A stretch of 64,000 bases of DNA from Chryseobacterium sp. JAH (GCF_001507335.1 NZ_LMAH01000011.1:1-64000); one strand, 5' to 3'; numbered from the stretch's first letter, positions 6,557-16,527 are shown. The notes: generated by a model not told the origin, from the letters alone. Numbers and translations are program-made.

Positions 6557-8446
6557 TTACTTCACTTCTTCAAAGTCAGCATCCTGAACATCTTCTGCTC
6601 CGCTTGCATTTCCTTGACCTTGTTGAGCGCCTGCATCAGCACCTTGACCCTGAGCATACATTTCTTCTGAAGCTGCCATCCAAGCTGCATCTAGAGCTTC
6701 GGTTTTAGCTTTCACCTCTTCTCCGTTTTTAGCTTCGAAAGCTGCTTTCAATTCTGTATGAGCGGTTTCGATGGCTGCTTTTTTGTCAGCAGACAATTTT
6801 TCACCAAATTCTTTCAATTGCTTTTCAGTTTGGAAGATCAATCCGTCAGCTTTGTTGAACACTTCAACTTCTTCTTTTCTCTTAGCGTCATCTGCAGAGT
6901 TTTCCTGAGCTTCTCTCTTCATTCTTTCGATTTCCTCGTCAGAAAGACCAGAAGATGCCTGAATTTTGATAGACTGCTCTTTTCCTGTTCCTTTATCTTT
7001 TGCGGAAACGCTCAAGATACCATTCGCATCAATATCGAAAGTTACTTCGATCTGAGGAACTCCTCTTTGTGCCGGTGGAATATCTGTTAAGTCGAATCTA
7101 CCGATCTCTTTGTTATCGTTGAACATTGGTCTTTCACCCTGTCCTACTCTGATGCTTACAGCCGGCTGGTTGTCAGAAGCTGTAGAGAATACTTCAGATT
7201 TCTTTGTAGGGATTGTAGTGTTCGATTCGATCAATTTAGTGAAAACAGAACCCATTGTTTCAATACCTAAAGAAAGTGGTGTAACGTCTAATAAAAGTAC
7301 GTCTGTCACATCTCCTGTAAGAACTCCACCCTGAATAGCTGCACCAATTGCTACAACCTCATCCGGATTAACACCTTTTGAAGGTTTTTTACCGAAGAAT
7401 TTCTCAACTTCCTCCTGAATGATTGGGATTCTTGTAGAACCTCCTACCAAAATTACTTCGTCGATATCTGAGATAGAAAGACCTGCATCAGAAAGCGCTT
7501 TTTTACAAGGCTCCATAGATCTTCTTACTAAGTCTGCAGATAACTGCTCAAATTTAGCTTTAGTTAAAGTCTTCACTAAGTGTTTAGGACCTGTAGCTGT
7601 AGCTGTAATATATGGAAGGTTAATTTCAGTTTGAGGAGAAGAAGACAATTCGATTTTTGCTTTTTCAGCTGCTTCTTTCAATCTTTGTAATGCAATGGCA
7701 TCAGATTTTAAGTCAACACCTTCTTCAGCTTTAAATTCGTCTGCCATCCAGTTGATAATAACATCATCAAAGTCATCACCTCCTAAGTGTGTATCACCAT
7801 TTGTAGACAATACTTCGAAAACTCCGTCTCCTAAATCAAGGATAGAAACGTCAAAAGTACCACCACCAAGGTCATAAACAGCAATTTTCTGATCTTTGTG
7901 AGCTTTATCCATACCATAAGCCAAAGCTGCTGCTGTAGGCTCATTGATAATTCTTTCTACCGTAAGACCAGCGATTTCACCAGCTTCTTTAGTAGCTTGT
8001 CTCTGAGCATCATTGAAATAAGCAGGAACAGTGATTACTGCTCTTGTAACTTCTTGCCCAAGGTAATCTTCAGCAGTTTTCTTCATTTTCTGAAGAATCA
8101 TTGCTGAAATCTCTTGTGGAGTATATTCTCTGTCGTCGATTTTTACTTTTACAGTATCGTTTGGTCCGCTTACTACTGCGTAAGGTACTCTTGAAACTTC
8201 AGAAGCATCATCTTTGAAATGTGTTCCTATGAATCTTTTGATAGAGTATACTGTCTTTGTAGGGTTTGTTACAGCCTGTCTTTTTGCAGGGTCACCTACT
8301 TTTCTTTCTCCATCTTCTGTAAATGCTACGATAGATGGCGTTGTTCTTTTACCTTCTGCATTAGGGATAACTACAGCATCTTTACCTTCCATTACTGCAA
8401 CGCAAGAGTTGGTAGTACCTAAGTCAATTCCAATTATTTTACTCAT
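6557..8446 (-). CDS. dnaK: Chaperone DnaK (Hsp70)
   Basis: This is the ATP-dependent cytoplasmic chaperone that folds and disaggregates proteins with DnaJ and GrpE. At 629 residues it has the normal length. The N-terminal nucleotide-binding domain starts with [14 protein letters not shown]. The signatures [10 protein letters not shown] and VGGSTRIP are present. The interdomain linker reads [13 protein letters not shown], and the substrate-binding domain and lid follow. The C-terminus ends in FEEVK, matching the usual EEVD-like tail. It is a single-gene unit: neither dnaJ nor grpE is beside it. It has its own terminator at 6493-6526 and a 480-base non-coding stretch upstream. No CIRCE operator was seen there. 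Confidence 0.98.
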   Translation of the reverse strand: MSKIIGIDLGTTNSCVAVMEGKDAVVIPNAEGKRTTPSIVAFTEDGERKVGDPAKRQAVTNPTKTVYSIKRFIGTHFKDDASEVSRVPYAVVSGPNDTVKVKIDDREYTPQEISAMILQKMKKTAEDYLGQEVTRAVITVPAYFNDAQRQATKEAGEIAGLTVERIINEPTAAALAYGMDKAHKDQKIAVYDLGGGTFDVSILDLGDGVFEVLSTNGDTHLGGDDFDDVIINWMADEFKAEEGVDLKSDAIALQRLKEAAEKAKIELSSSPQTEINLPYITATATGPKHLVKTLTKAKFEQLSADLVRRSMEPCKKALSDAGLSISDIDEVILVGGSTRIPIIQEEVEKFFGKKPSKGVNPDEVVAIGAAIQGGVLTGDVTDVLLLDVTPLSLGIETMGSVFTKLIESNTTIPTKKSEVFSTASDNQPAVSIRVGQGERPMFNDNKEIGRFDLTDIPPAQRGVPQIEVTFDIDANGILSVSAKDKGTGKEQSIKIQASSGLSDEEIERMKREAQENSADDAKRKEEVEVFNKADGLIFQTEKQLKEFGEKLSADKKAAIETAHTELKAAFEAKNGEEVKAKTEALDAAWMAASEEMYAQGQGADAGAQQGQGNASGAEDVQDADFEEVK

Positions 8447-8928
8447 AATATGTATATATTTTTAATTTTAAAATTTAATTACACTCTCACTTTCTCAATA
8501 TCTGTACCATTAGAATATTTATGACAAATTGACAGTTTCGGTTATTTTTAAATAAAATTAAGACAAGTTTTAAACAAAAAACGTTCTAAGATGACAGTAC
8601 TAATCTTGTTTTTTCACTACAAAAGAAACAGAAATTTTCAATATTTTTATTAGATATTCTATAGCTTACAAAATCCTGCGATATGCTCGGGATAACATTA
8701 TTAGAAAAAAATTTAATTATCGACCGTCTCAGGCTGAGCCTCTTTCACGACTAATGAATCCTGTTGCTTTCAAACAATTTTCTGTAAATCTGCTGTGACT
8801 GATGTCTTTACAAGATGATGACTCTTTTTCGGACATTTCCTTCAACTAAAAATTTAATTAAGAATTAACTTTAGAATCAAATAAAAGAGGAGTTTTATTA
8901 TTATTTTTGATAAATTTTACTAATATCT
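8447..8928. other. Intergenic region between dnaK and ppk1
   Basis: This AT-rich spacer between divergent genes must hold both promoters. Two things stand out: a possible 35-codon minus-strand frame (8729-8836, listed separately) and the odd palindrome ctcaggctgag (8728-8738). A TATTTTTG element at 8902-8909 may be the ppk1 -7 box. No RNA gene or heat-shock operator is evident. Confidence 0.5.
8729..8836 (-). CDS. Possible 35-residue small protein
   Basis: An ATG preceded by gttgaagga, a plausible ribosome site, opens a 35-codon frame. It is Ser- and charged-residue rich (MSEKESSSCKDISHSRF to SRERGSA) and ends in TGA at 8729-8731. Nothing is recognised in it. It lies upstream of dnaK on the same strand. 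It may be a chance frame; only conservation in relatives would decide. Confidence 0.2.
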   Translation of the reverse strand: MSEKESSSCKDISHSRFTENCLKATGFISRERGSA

Positions 8929-11001
8929 ATGTCCGTACATTTTAATCCCAGAGATATTACCTGGTTGGCGTTTAATGAGAGAGTTTTACAGGAAGCAATG
9001 GACGAAAATGTGCCTCTTCATCTTAGAATTCGCTTTTTAGGTATTTTCTCCAATAACTTAGATGAGTTTTTCAGAGTACGTGTTGCGGGACTCAAACGTG
9101 CCATGGACTTTAAAGAAAAAGTGATTGCAGAATCATTTTATCAGCCACCTTCAAAAATTCTTCAGAGAATCAACGAAATTGTCATCACGCAACAGTCAGA
9201 TTTTGATAAAACCTGGAAAAAAATTCAGGTTGAAATGGCAGAACAGAAAGTGTTCATTAAAACAGCAAAAAATCTTACGGCGAGACAAAAGGAATTTGTA
9301 CGACAATATTTTGATGAAGTGGTAGAATCTAATGTAATCCCTATTCTTCTTCATGAAAATACGCCAATGCCTTATTACAGAGACAAAAGTTTGTATTTGG
9401 GTGTGGCCATGAGAAAAAAAGACTGGCAATACCATAGTAATTATGCAATTATTGAGATTCCTTCACGTTTTGTAGGAAGATTTGTGCTTTTACCTACGGA
9501 AGATCTGGAAGAGAAAAATGTTATGCTTTTAGAAGATGTTATTACATTCAATCTGCCACATATTTTTTCTTATTTCGGATATGATGAATTTTCTGCCAAC
9601 TCTTTTAAAGTGACAAAAGATGCAGAAATGGATATCGACAATGACATCAAAACCAATTTTGCGGAGAAGATAGAAAAAGGTCTTAAAAACAGACGAAAAG
9701 GAAAACCTACTCGTTTTGTTTTTGATAAAGATATGGACAAAGCAATGCTGGAATTGCTGATCCGAAAATTGAACTTAAGCAAAAAAGACAGCATCATTCC
9801 TGGTGGAAAGATTCATAATTTCAAACATTTTATGGATTTTCCTGATGTTTTTGAATATTACAAAAAGCCTGTTGAACGTACTTCATTTACCCATCAGGCA
9901 TTTGAACATGGTGAAAGAGTGACCGATGTCATTATGAAACAAGATGTTTTATTGAGCTTCCCATACCATACATATACTCCAGTAATCGATCTTCTGCGGG
10001 AAGCAGCAATGGATCCTGACGTAAAATCTATTCAGATTACTGCATACCGTTTAGCGAGCAGTTCAAAAATCATTAACGCATTAATTTATGCTGCCAGAAA
10101 TGGAAAAGATGTGACGGTAATGCTTGAACTTCAGGCGAGATTTGATGAAGAATCAAACTTGATGTGGAAAGAAATGCTGGAACCGGAAGGAATCACCGTT
10201 CTCATAGGAATTCCTGACAAAAAAGTTCATGCTAAATTATGTGTTATCAAAAAACGTGTTCATAATAAAACTCTTCAATACGGATTTATCAGCACCGGAA
10301 ATTTCAATGAAAAAACGGCCAGAATCTATGGTGACCATCTGATTATGACTTCAGACAGAGGTATAATGGCAGATATTAATAAAGTATTTACCGTACTTAA
10401 GAAACCGAAGGAAGACTATGTGTCAGTTTTAAAGACGTGTAAAAATCTCCTGGTTTGCCCACAGTTTATGCGAGAAAAAATTGTTCAGCATATTGATAAG
10501 GAAATTGACGAAGCAAAGGCAGGCAGAAAAGCAGAAATGATCATTAAGGCCAATTCTGTAAGCGACCGTGGTCTTATCCTGAAAATGTATGAAGCAGCCG
10601 AAGCAGGAGTTGTAATAAGAGTTATTGTGAGAGGAATTTACTGCGCCATTAATCAAAAAGATTTTAAACAGAAAATAAAGGCAATCAGTATTGTGGATGA
10701 ATATCTGGAACATGCAAGAGTAATGTACTTCTACAATAAAGGTTCTGAAGACATGTATATTTCATCTGCCGACTGGATGAACAGAAACCTTGATTACAGA
10801 ATTGAGGCCGCTGCAAAAATTACTGACAAAAATTTAAAAAAGGAACTCAAAGATATCCTTGATATTCAGTTGAGAGATAACGTGAAAGCGAGAATTTTGG
10901 ATAAAAAACTGAGCAACGAATACATCAGCAATGGTGAAAAAGAATGCCGTTCGCAAATAGAAACGTATAAATATCTGAAAGCAAAAACGACTGGCAAATA
11001 G
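8929..11001 (+). CDS. ppk1: Polyphosphate kinase 1
   Basis: PPK1 reversibly moves the terminal phosphate of ATP onto inorganic polyphosphate. The 690-residue product has the full four-domain length. It shows the N-terminal helical domain (RDITWLAFNERVLQEAMDE), the middle domain and two phospholipase D-like C-terminal domains. The phosphorylated His is His434 in KKVHAKLCVIK (E. coli His435), and the second active-site His is His595 in EHARVMYFYNK (E. coli His592). Just downstream comes SADWMNRNLDYRIE, also conserved. The exopolyphosphatase gene follows 115 bases later on the same strand, so synthesis and breakdown of polyphosphate are encoded side by side. Confidence 0.97.
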   Translation: MSVHFNPRDITWLAFNERVLQEAMDENVPLHLRIRFLGIFSNNLDEFFRVRVAGLKRAMDFKEKVIAESFYQPPSKILQRINEIVITQQSDFDKTWKKIQVEMAEQKVFIKTAKNLTARQKEFVRQYFDEVVESNVIPILLHENTPMPYYRDKSLYLGVAMRKKDWQYHSNYAIIEIPSRFVGRFVLLPTEDLEEKNVMLLEDVITFNLPHIFSYFGYDEFSANSFKVTKDAEMDIDNDIKTNFAEKIEKGLKNRRKGKPTRFVFDKDMDKAMLELLIRKLNLSKKDSIIPGGKIHNFKHFMDFPDVFEYYKKPVERTSFTHQAFEHGERVTDVIMKQDVLLSFPYHTYTPVIDLLREAAMDPDVKSIQITAYRLASSSKIINALIYAARNGKDVTVMLELQARFDEESNLMWKEMLEPEGITVLIGIPDKKVHAKLCVIKKRVHNKTLQYGFISTGNFNEKTARIYGDHLIMTSDRGIMADINKVFTVLKKPKEDYVSVLKTCKNLLVCPQFMREKIVQHIDKEIDEAKAGRKAEMIIKANSVSDRGLILKMYEAAEAGVVIRVIVRGIYCAINQKDFKQKIKAISIVDEYLEHARVMYFYNKGSEDMYISSADWMNRNLDYRIEAAAKITDKNLKKELKDILDIQLRDNVKARILDKKLSNEYISNGEKECRSQIETYKYLKAKTTGK

Positions 11002-11036
11002 TTTCTATAAAGGTTTTTAACCTGATTAAGACAAAA

Positions 11037-11044
11037 TATTTTTG
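11037..11044 (+). promoter_or_regulatory. TAnnTTTG -7 element before ppx
   Basis: TATTTTTG matches the flavobacterial -7 consensus and lies 72 bases before the ppx start. No good TTG element was found at the expected distance upstream, so ppx may also be read through from ppk1. Confidence 0.4.
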
Positions 11045-11116
11045 TACATTCGATTTTTATAAATGCCACATTTTTAATTAAATTATTAAAATTCAACAAA
11101 ATACACAATCAAAGAA

Positions 11117-12001
11117 ATGATCATTGCAGCGATAGACATAGGAAGTAATGCAGCCCGACTTTTAATCAACGAGGTAAAAATTCAAAACGGAAAACCCGAA
11201 TTCATTAAACTGAATCTTCTGCGAATCCCATTGCGATTAGGGATGGATGTTTTTACCCTTGGAAAAATCGGTGAAGAGCGTGAAAAAATGGTCTTAGCTT
11301 CGATGAAAATTTTCAGTGATCTGATGCAAGTCTATAAAGTTGAACATTACAGAGCTTGCGCCACAAGCGCAATGCGTGACGCTGAAAATGGAAAGCAAAT
11401 TATTGAAAAAGTAAAAAATTCCTCAGACATCAATATTGAAATTATTTCCGGAGACGAAGAAGCGACTTTAGTTTACGAAAATCATGTGGCAGAAGGTCTT
11501 GACAAAGATTTCGCCTATCTATATGTAGACGTTGGCGGTGGTTCTACCGAGCTTACTTTTTACGAAAATGACGAAATGGTCTACGAAAAATCTTTCAACA
11601 TCGGAACTATTAGACTTCTTAACAATCTTGTGACAGAAGACAACTGGAAGGAAATGAAAGAGGAAATAAAAGCCAACATCAACAGCAAGAAACAAATTGT
11701 TGCCATCGGTTCCGGCGGAAACATCAATAAAGTGTTCTCGATGAGCAAAACCAAAGACGGCAAACCGATGTCCATCACTTATCTGAAGAAGGCTTACAAA
11801 GAATTCAACGACCTAACGGTTGAGGAAAGAATGACCAAATATGGTTTCCGACAGGACAGAGCGGATGTTTTGGTTCACGCTTTGAAAATCTACAATTTTG
11901 TGATGCACTGGGCAGATATCAACAAAATTTTTGTACCAAAAATTTCTGTCGCGGATGGGTTGATTCATAATATTTATGAGAGGGTTTCGGGGGAGGAATA
12001 A
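11117..12001 (+). CDS. ppx: Exopolyphosphatase, Ppx/GppA family
   Basis: The 294-residue protein belongs to the short, two-domain form of the Ppx/GppA family in the actin-like ATPase fold. It shows the phosphate-binding loop at the start (AAIDIGSNAARLLI), the second loop YVDVGGGSTELTF near residues 137-149 and the later glycine motif IGSGGNINKVF. Enzymes of this family release phosphate from polyphosphate or hydrolyse pppGpp. Its place next to ppk1 favours polyphosphate. It lacks the C-terminal HD-like extension of the longer E. coli enzymes, which is usual for Bacteroidota. The start codon follows an A-rich leader. Confidence 0.9.
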   Translation: MIIAAIDIGSNAARLLINEVKIQNGKPEFIKLNLLRIPLRLGMDVFTLGKIGEEREKMVLASMKIFSDLMQVYKVEHYRACATSAMRDAENGKQIIEKVKNSSDINIEIISGDEEATLVYENHVAEGLDKDFAYLYVDVGGGSTELTFYENDEMVYEKSFNIGTIRLLNNLVTEDNWKEMKEEIKANINSKKQIVAIGSGGNINKVFSMSKTKDGKPMSITYLKKAYKEFNDLTVEERMTKYGFRQDRADVLVHALKIYNFVMHWADINKIFVPKISVADGLIHNIYERVSGEE

Positions 12002-12095
12002 GGTTCTCGAAATTAATAATAAAATTTTTATTGTTATTGTTATCTGAAAAAGTTCATAAACAATATAATTCGGAAAGCGTATTTGTGCAACAAAA

Positions 12096-12103
12096 TATTT
12101 TTG
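12096..12103 (+). promoter_or_regulatory. TAnnTTTG -7 element that sets the next start
   Basis: TATTTTTG lies 40 bases before the ATG at 12143. An in-frame start codon at 12083 would lie upstream of this element, so the promoter supports the later start. Confidence 0.45.
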
Positions 12104-12142
12104 TTTGCTCAACACGTAATTTTTGATTTAGCAAAAAAAACT

Positions 12143-12919
12143 ATGAAACAAATCGCACTGATTTTAGCTATATTTTATTCAGCAATAAATCTAAACGCTC
12201 AAAATATAAAATTTAGAGAAAATATTGACAAAGATTCTTTGTTTAATGTCGCAGTTCAAAAATTACCCATCGAAATGCGTGGAGATTTCACTAAAACATA
12301 CAAGAGTGGAAATGAACAGGAAAAGGAATTTTTACTGTTTATGACTTTAATGCCAGAAAGCAACAAACAGGAACTTATAGCAAATTTTGAAAACAAAAAA
12401 ACGGAAATTCAAAGATTAAAAACTGAATTTCAAAAACTTGTTCCTAAAAATTACGTTGTGGATATTGAGTTTAAGCCTGAGAGTAAAATTTTGACTGTAA
12501 GTGAAGAAATTACTATTAAAATCTATAAGGTTAAAAAGAAGGAAGAAAAAGAATATGCGGATGAGATTGAGAGATCTGATGATTTAAAAGTTATATCCCA
12601 AAATTGGAATTTGAAACCCAATTCGAATGAATTGGGCAAAATTATTAAGTCGATTGGCTGGACAAATCAAACTCTTGATAAAATTAAAAAACTTTTAAAC
12701 GATGCAAATTGCATTTCAATAGAAAATGGCAAAATTACTACAATAGGTTTTGCAAGAAGCGGAATGGGAAAATATTATTACAAAATTTTCGAAAAACCGC
12801 TTAGTGAGAAAAGTAAAACAGAATACAATAACAATTGTCAATACATTTTTTATAAAGATAATATTGTTCTTGAATATGGTGGTGGTGCAATCGGTTCACA
12901 ATGTTTTGAAAAGCATTAA
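12143..12919 (+). CDS. Secreted protein of unknown function
   Basis: I place the start at 12143, because the product then begins with a normal signal peptide (MKQIALILAIFYSAINLNAQ). The longer frame from 12083 would put 20 extra residues ahead of it. The mature part of about 238 residues is charged and Lys-rich. It contains no motif that I know; segments such as GDFTKTYKSGNEQEKEFLLF and NNCQYIFYKDNIVLEYGGGA suggest a soluble mixed fold. The last block has a Gly-rich end with a single Cys (GGGAIGSQCFEKH). It stands alone between ppx and the large secreted protein. It is probably periplasmic or secreted. Confidence 0.7.
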   Translation: MKQIALILAIFYSAINLNAQNIKFRENIDKDSLFNVAVQKLPIEMRGDFTKTYKSGNEQEKEFLLFMTLMPESNKQELIANFENKKTEIQRLKTEFQKLVPKNYVVDIEFKPESKILTVSEEITIKIYKVKKKEEKEYADEIERSDDLKVISQNWNLKPNSNELGKIIKSIGWTNQTLDKIKKLLNDANCISIENGKITTIGFARSGMGKYYYKIFEKPLSEKSKTEYNNNCQYIFYKDNIVLEYGGGAIGSQCFEKH

Positions 12920-13033
12920 CAATAATTTAAAACTACCTACTTTTTGACCAAAACATTTAACCATTTCATAACCTTCCCGTAAAACCCTCACAACCTGTAA
13001 GGTTCATTTTTGCACAAATAATAAATTGTAAAA

Positions 13034-16000
13034 ATGAAGAACAAATACCTTTTGAGAGGTTTACTGCCTGTTGCCGCATTATTTCACGGTGCGCTGACTG
13101 CACAGACCACATTGGTTCACTACTGGAACTTTAACAACAGTACGTCGGAAGCAGCAATGCTGGCTCCCACTTCTACCCTTTTAGCAGGATCAATTACTGC
13201 GTCAACAAGTTTACCCAACACTTATGTAGATTTTGCAAACGGGACAGGCCAGAACTTCACCGCAGAAAATGCAAGAAACAGCGATCCAATCGGTACGCAT
13301 TTGAGATACAACTATCCGACTTTTGGAAATTTACAGTTCAATATTCCTACTACAGGGTATAATAATGTGGTTGTAAAATTCATCACCAGAAGATCAGGAT
13401 CCGGAGCGGGAACTCAAACATGGTCGTATTCTACCAACGGAACGACTTATCAGACTTTCCAGACTGTTTCTCCGCCGGATGGAGCTCCTACGTTAACAAC
13501 TTTAGATTTTTCTGCAATTGCCGGAGCTTCAAATAATCCTAATTTTAAACTGAAAGTTGAATTTGCAGCTGGCTCAGGAGGCGCCGTAGGAAACAACAGA
13601 TTTGACAATTTCACAGTAGATGCCACACCAGCAGGCGGCGTTGATACCACTCCACCTTCCGTTGCATATTTGCCGGCAAATAACGTGAACAATGCGTCGA
13701 CAACAGTAAATCCCACGATAACATTTAATGAAAACGTAAGATTGATCGACAATTCTGCAATCACTTCTGCCAATGCTCAGAGCTTGGTTGAATTAAGATT
13801 AAACAGTGCTACCGGAGCAGTGGTTCCTTTCACTACAACTTTCTCGAACAATGCAATCACTGTAATTCCAACCGCAGGTTTGGTTCCGAATCAGGCTTAT
13901 TATTTGGCTTTAAAACCGAATTTAGTTGAAGATACTAGCGACAATGCGGTAACAGCAGCAACTTCAAGTACTTTTACTACAGCAGGAACGAGTATTTCTT
14001 TAGAGAAAAACTTAATTAAAGTAAATGAAAATGCGGGAACGTTAGCTTTTAAAATCAACATTAACAATCCTTCAAACTCTACCGTGAGTTTAGTGGTAAA
14101 ACCTGCTTCATTCAACACTGCCAGCAGCAGTGATTATACATTGGCTAATCAGACCATCAACATTACACCTTCAACGACAAGCATTACTGTTAATATTCCG
14201 ATCACCGACGATACTTTGCAAGAGCAGCAGGCTGAGTATTTTGTGGTTGGACTCGAAAATCCGGTTGGTACGACGATCACAGGCGATGCCAATGCTACCA
14301 TTTATATTATTGATAACGATAAAGCAGCACCGGTTCCATCAAACCAAATCCAATTAAACTATATCGGAAGCTTTGATCCTTCCGGAAACAGCACAAGCTC
14401 AACAGAAATTGTAGTTCATGATGCTGCAACGCAAAGACTTTTCACGATCAGCTCATTGACAGATGTTTTCGACATCATTAATTTCTCAAATCCAACTACA
14501 CCGGCAGTTATCCAAACTGTTAATATGGCTCCTTACGGAGGGATTACGAGCATCGCAGTAAAGAACGGAATTATCGCAGTTGCTTCTCCGAACGGAACAA
14601 ATCCTCAGGGGAACGGTAAGGTGGTGTTTTTCGATATCAACGGTGTTTTCCTGAAGCAATTGGAAGTGGGTGTTCTTCCGGACATGATCACTTTCACACC
14701 AGACGGAACTAAAGTAATGACCGCTAACGAAGGCGAACCGAATGATGCCTACACGGTAGATCCGGAAGGTTCTATTAGTATTATCGATGTACCGGTTTTG
14801 ACAGTTGCTGGAATTCAGGCTTTAACGCAGACGAATGTAACAACACTTGGATTCACTCAGTTTAACGGACAGGAAGCTACTTTAGCAGCAACCGGAGGAA
14901 GAAAAGTAAAATCGACCAGCACTTTGGCTCAGGATCTAGAGCCTGAATACATCGCGATCAGTCCGGACAGCCAGAAAGCATGGGTTTCATGTCAGGAAAA
15001 CAATGCGGTTATTGAAGTTAATTTAACAACAAAAGCGTTAACCGGAATTTGGGGATTAGGTAAAAAAGATATGAGTCTTCCAGGAAACGGTTTCGATGCT
15101 TCTGACAATAATGGCGAAGTTTTGATTGCCAACTGGCCTGTGAAAGCGTATTACAATCCGGATGCAATGGCTTCATACAAAATCGGAAACACCAATTATC
15201 TGGTTACCGCCAACGAAGGTGACGAAAAAGATTTAGGAGGATTCAGCGAAAGAACAACCGTTGGAGCAAATGGATATACTTTAGATTCAACATTATTTCC
15301 AAATGCTTCAATTCTAAAAGCTTCTCATAATTTAGGCAGGTTCAGAGTAACGAATGTGAATGGAAACACCGATGGAGACACAGATTTTGAAGAAATCCAT
15401 GCTTTGGGAGCGAGATCATTCTCGATTTTCAATGCAGATACGAAACAGATTGTTTTCGACAGTGGAGATCAGTTTGAAAGACACACTGCAGCCTACCATC
15501 AACTGATTTTCAATGCCGATAACGAAGCCAACGGAGCCAAAACCCGAAGCCGAGCAAAAGGTCCTGAACCGGAAGGCGTAACGTTGGGAACCATCAACGG
15601 ACAGACTTTCGCATTCATCACTCTGGAAAGAACCGGAGGTGTGATGGTCTATAACGTGACAGACCCGAACAACGTAACATTTGTTGATTACAAACATTCA
15701 AGATCCACGTCTGCATTTGGTGGTGACAACGGTCCGGAAGGAATCACTTTCATTCCTGCCGCAAATATGACCAACGGAAAAGCATACGTCATCGTTGCCA
15801 ACGAGATCAGCGGAACGTTATCGATGTATGAAGTTACCCTTTCACCAACATTATCTACAGGTGAAGTAAAAACTAAAAAAGCAACTTTCAATATCTTCCC
15901 AAATCCTGTGAACAAAGGAAATACTCTGTATTTCAACAGAGCTCAGGGTTATGAACTCTACGATACGAGCGGCAAACTTCTTGGCAAAGAAAAATCTGCC

Positions 16001-16087
16001 TTAACCATCGACACCTCAAAACTCAACACCGGAGTTTATTTAATTAAAACTTCAGAAGGCGAAGTAAAAAGAGTAATTGTGAAATAA
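13034..16087 (+). CDS. Choice-of-anchor I secreted protein with T9SS sorting domain
   Basis: This 1017-residue protein has a signal peptide (residues 1-23) followed by several domains. About 25-200 is a beta-sandwich. About 205-315 is an Ig-like SbsA-type domain (DTTPPSVAYLPANNVNNAS). About 318-430 is Calx-beta (VNENAGTLAFKI and so on, ending in YIIDND). About 440-930 is the choice-of-anchor I beta-propeller (PDMITFTPDGTKVMTANEGEP, EPEYIAISPDSQKAWVS, GPEGITFIP). The last 70 residues are a type IX secretion sorting domain (FNIFPNPV then TGVYLIKT). It is exported by T9SS and probably anchored at or released from the surface. Such propellers are sometimes labelled alkaline phosphatase, but no catalytic residues can be assigned. 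It is monocistronic, with a terminator at 16112. Confidence 0.88.
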   Translation: MKNKYLLRGLLPVAALFHGALTAQTTLVHYWNFNNSTSEAAMLAPTSTLLAGSITASTSLPNTYVDFANGTGQNFTAENARNSDPIGTHLRYNYPTFGNLQFNIPTTGYNNVVVKFITRRSGSGAGTQTWSYSTNGTTYQTFQTVSPPDGAPTLTTLDFSAIAGASNNPNFKLKVEFAAGSGGAVGNNRFDNFTVDATPAGGVDTTPPSVAYLPANNVNNASTTVNPTITFNENVRLIDNSAITSANAQSLVELRLNSATGAVVPFTTTFSNNAITVIPTAGLVPNQAYYLALKPNLVEDTSDNAVTAATSSTFTTAGTSISLEKNLIKVNENAGTLAFKININNPSNSTVSLVVKPASFNTASSSDYTLANQTINITPSTTSITVNIPITDDTLQEQQAEYFVVGLENPVGTTITGDANATIYIIDNDKAAPVPSNQIQLNYIGSFDPSGNSTSSTEIVVHDAATQRLFTISSLTDVFDIINFSNPTTPAVIQTVNMAPYGGITSIAVKNGIIAVASPNGTNPQGNGKVVFFDINGVFLKQLEVGVLPDMITFTPDGTKVMTANEGEPNDAYTVDPEGSISIIDVPVLTVAGIQALTQTNVTTLGFTQFNGQEATLAATGGRKVKSTSTLAQDLEPEYIAISPDSQKAWVSCQENNAVIEVNLTTKALTGIWGLGKKDMSLPGNGFDASDNNGEVLIANWPVKAYYNPDAMASYKIGNTNYLVTANEGDEKDLGGFSERTTVGANGYTLDSTLFPNASILKASHNLGRFRVTNVNGNTDGDTDFEEIHALGARSFSIFNADTKQIVFDSGDQFERHTAAYHQLIFNADNEANGAKTRSRAKGPEPEGVTLGTINGQTFAFITLERTGGVMVYNVTDPNNVTFVDYKHSRSTSAFGGDNGPEGITFIPAANMTNGKAYVIVANEISGTLSMYEVTLSPTLSTGEVKTKKATFNIFPNPVNKGNTLYFNRAQGYELYDTSGKLLGKEKSALTIDTSKLNTGVYLIKTSEGEVKRVIVK

Positions 16088-16111
16088 AATTTTCATATTT
16101 GATTTTGTTGC

Positions 16112-16139
16112 AGCCCTGAGATTTTCTCGGGGCTTTTTT
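16112..16139 (+). terminator. Terminator of the choice-of-anchor I gene
   Basis: agccctgag / ctcggggct (one G-T pair) with a 5-base loop is followed by a run of six T. It lies 25 bases past the stop codon. Confidence 0.9.
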
Positions 16140-16182
16140 GTTTGATTAAAATTTGTTGCGAATTAAACATTTTAAACAAAAA

Positions 16183-16210
16183 AAAGACAGACCTTCAAAA
16201 GTCTGTCTTT
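16183..16210 (-). terminator. Terminator of the NifU-like gene
   Basis: aaagacagac / gtctgtcttt with an 8-base loop lies just downstream of the minus-strand NifU-type gene. On that strand it runs into an eight-T tract. It faces the plus-strand terminator at 16112, as expected between convergent genes. Confidence 0.88.
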
Positions 16211-16237
16211 AAAAAATATATCGTTGTATTTTTTATT

Positions 16238-16486
16238 CTACTCTACATTCACTACCTTTTCAATTTCGGGAGCGTGTTGCTTGATGGTATTTTCTACCCC
16301 TAATTTCAAAGTTGAGAAATTAAGAGAGCAACCTGAACAGTTTCCCAGAAGTTTTACAAAAACGGTATTATCTTTCACATCCAAAAGCTCGATATCGCCA
16401 CCGTCTTTGTTCAAAAACGGACGAATGCTTTCAAGAGCTTCCATTACCTTGGTTACAGTTTGTTCGTGTGCTATATTTGTCTCCAT
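16238..16486 (-). CDS. NifU-type iron-sulfur scaffold
   Basis: I start it at METNIAHEQT (16486), which gives 82 residues, the normal size for a single NifU C-terminal (Nfu) domain. A longer frame would add 20 Lys/Asn-rich residues that overlap the upstream gene's end. The conserved block RPFLNKDGGDIELL is followed by the metal ligands Cys50 and Cys53 in GNCSGCS. The domain carries a transient Fe-S cluster at a dimer interface and hands it to target enzymes in the cytoplasm. It lies directly behind the Mrp ATPase gene, so the two probably form one Fe-S carrier operon. Confidence 0.9.
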   Translation of the reverse strand: METNIAHEQTVTKVMEALESIRPFLNKDGGDIELLDVKDNTVFVKLLGNCSGCSLNFSTLKLGVENTIKQHAPEIEKVVNVE

Positions 16487-16527
16487 ATTTGAATTTGGTT
16501 TTTCAAAATTTAATTTGAAATCATTAT

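Noticed and set aside
6758..8465. Plus-strand open frames across dnaK
   Set aside because: They are antisense shadows of a strongly conserved coding gene; none has a recognisable protein pattern.
8447..8928. Heat-shock (CIRCE-like) operator upstream of dnaK
   Set aside because: No TTAGCACTC-N9-GAGTGCTAA inverted repeat was seen.
13034..16087. Alkaline phosphatase annotation for the choice-of-anchor I protein
   Set aside because: No phosphatase catalytic residues were found; the beta-propeller and Ig-like domains explain the sequence.
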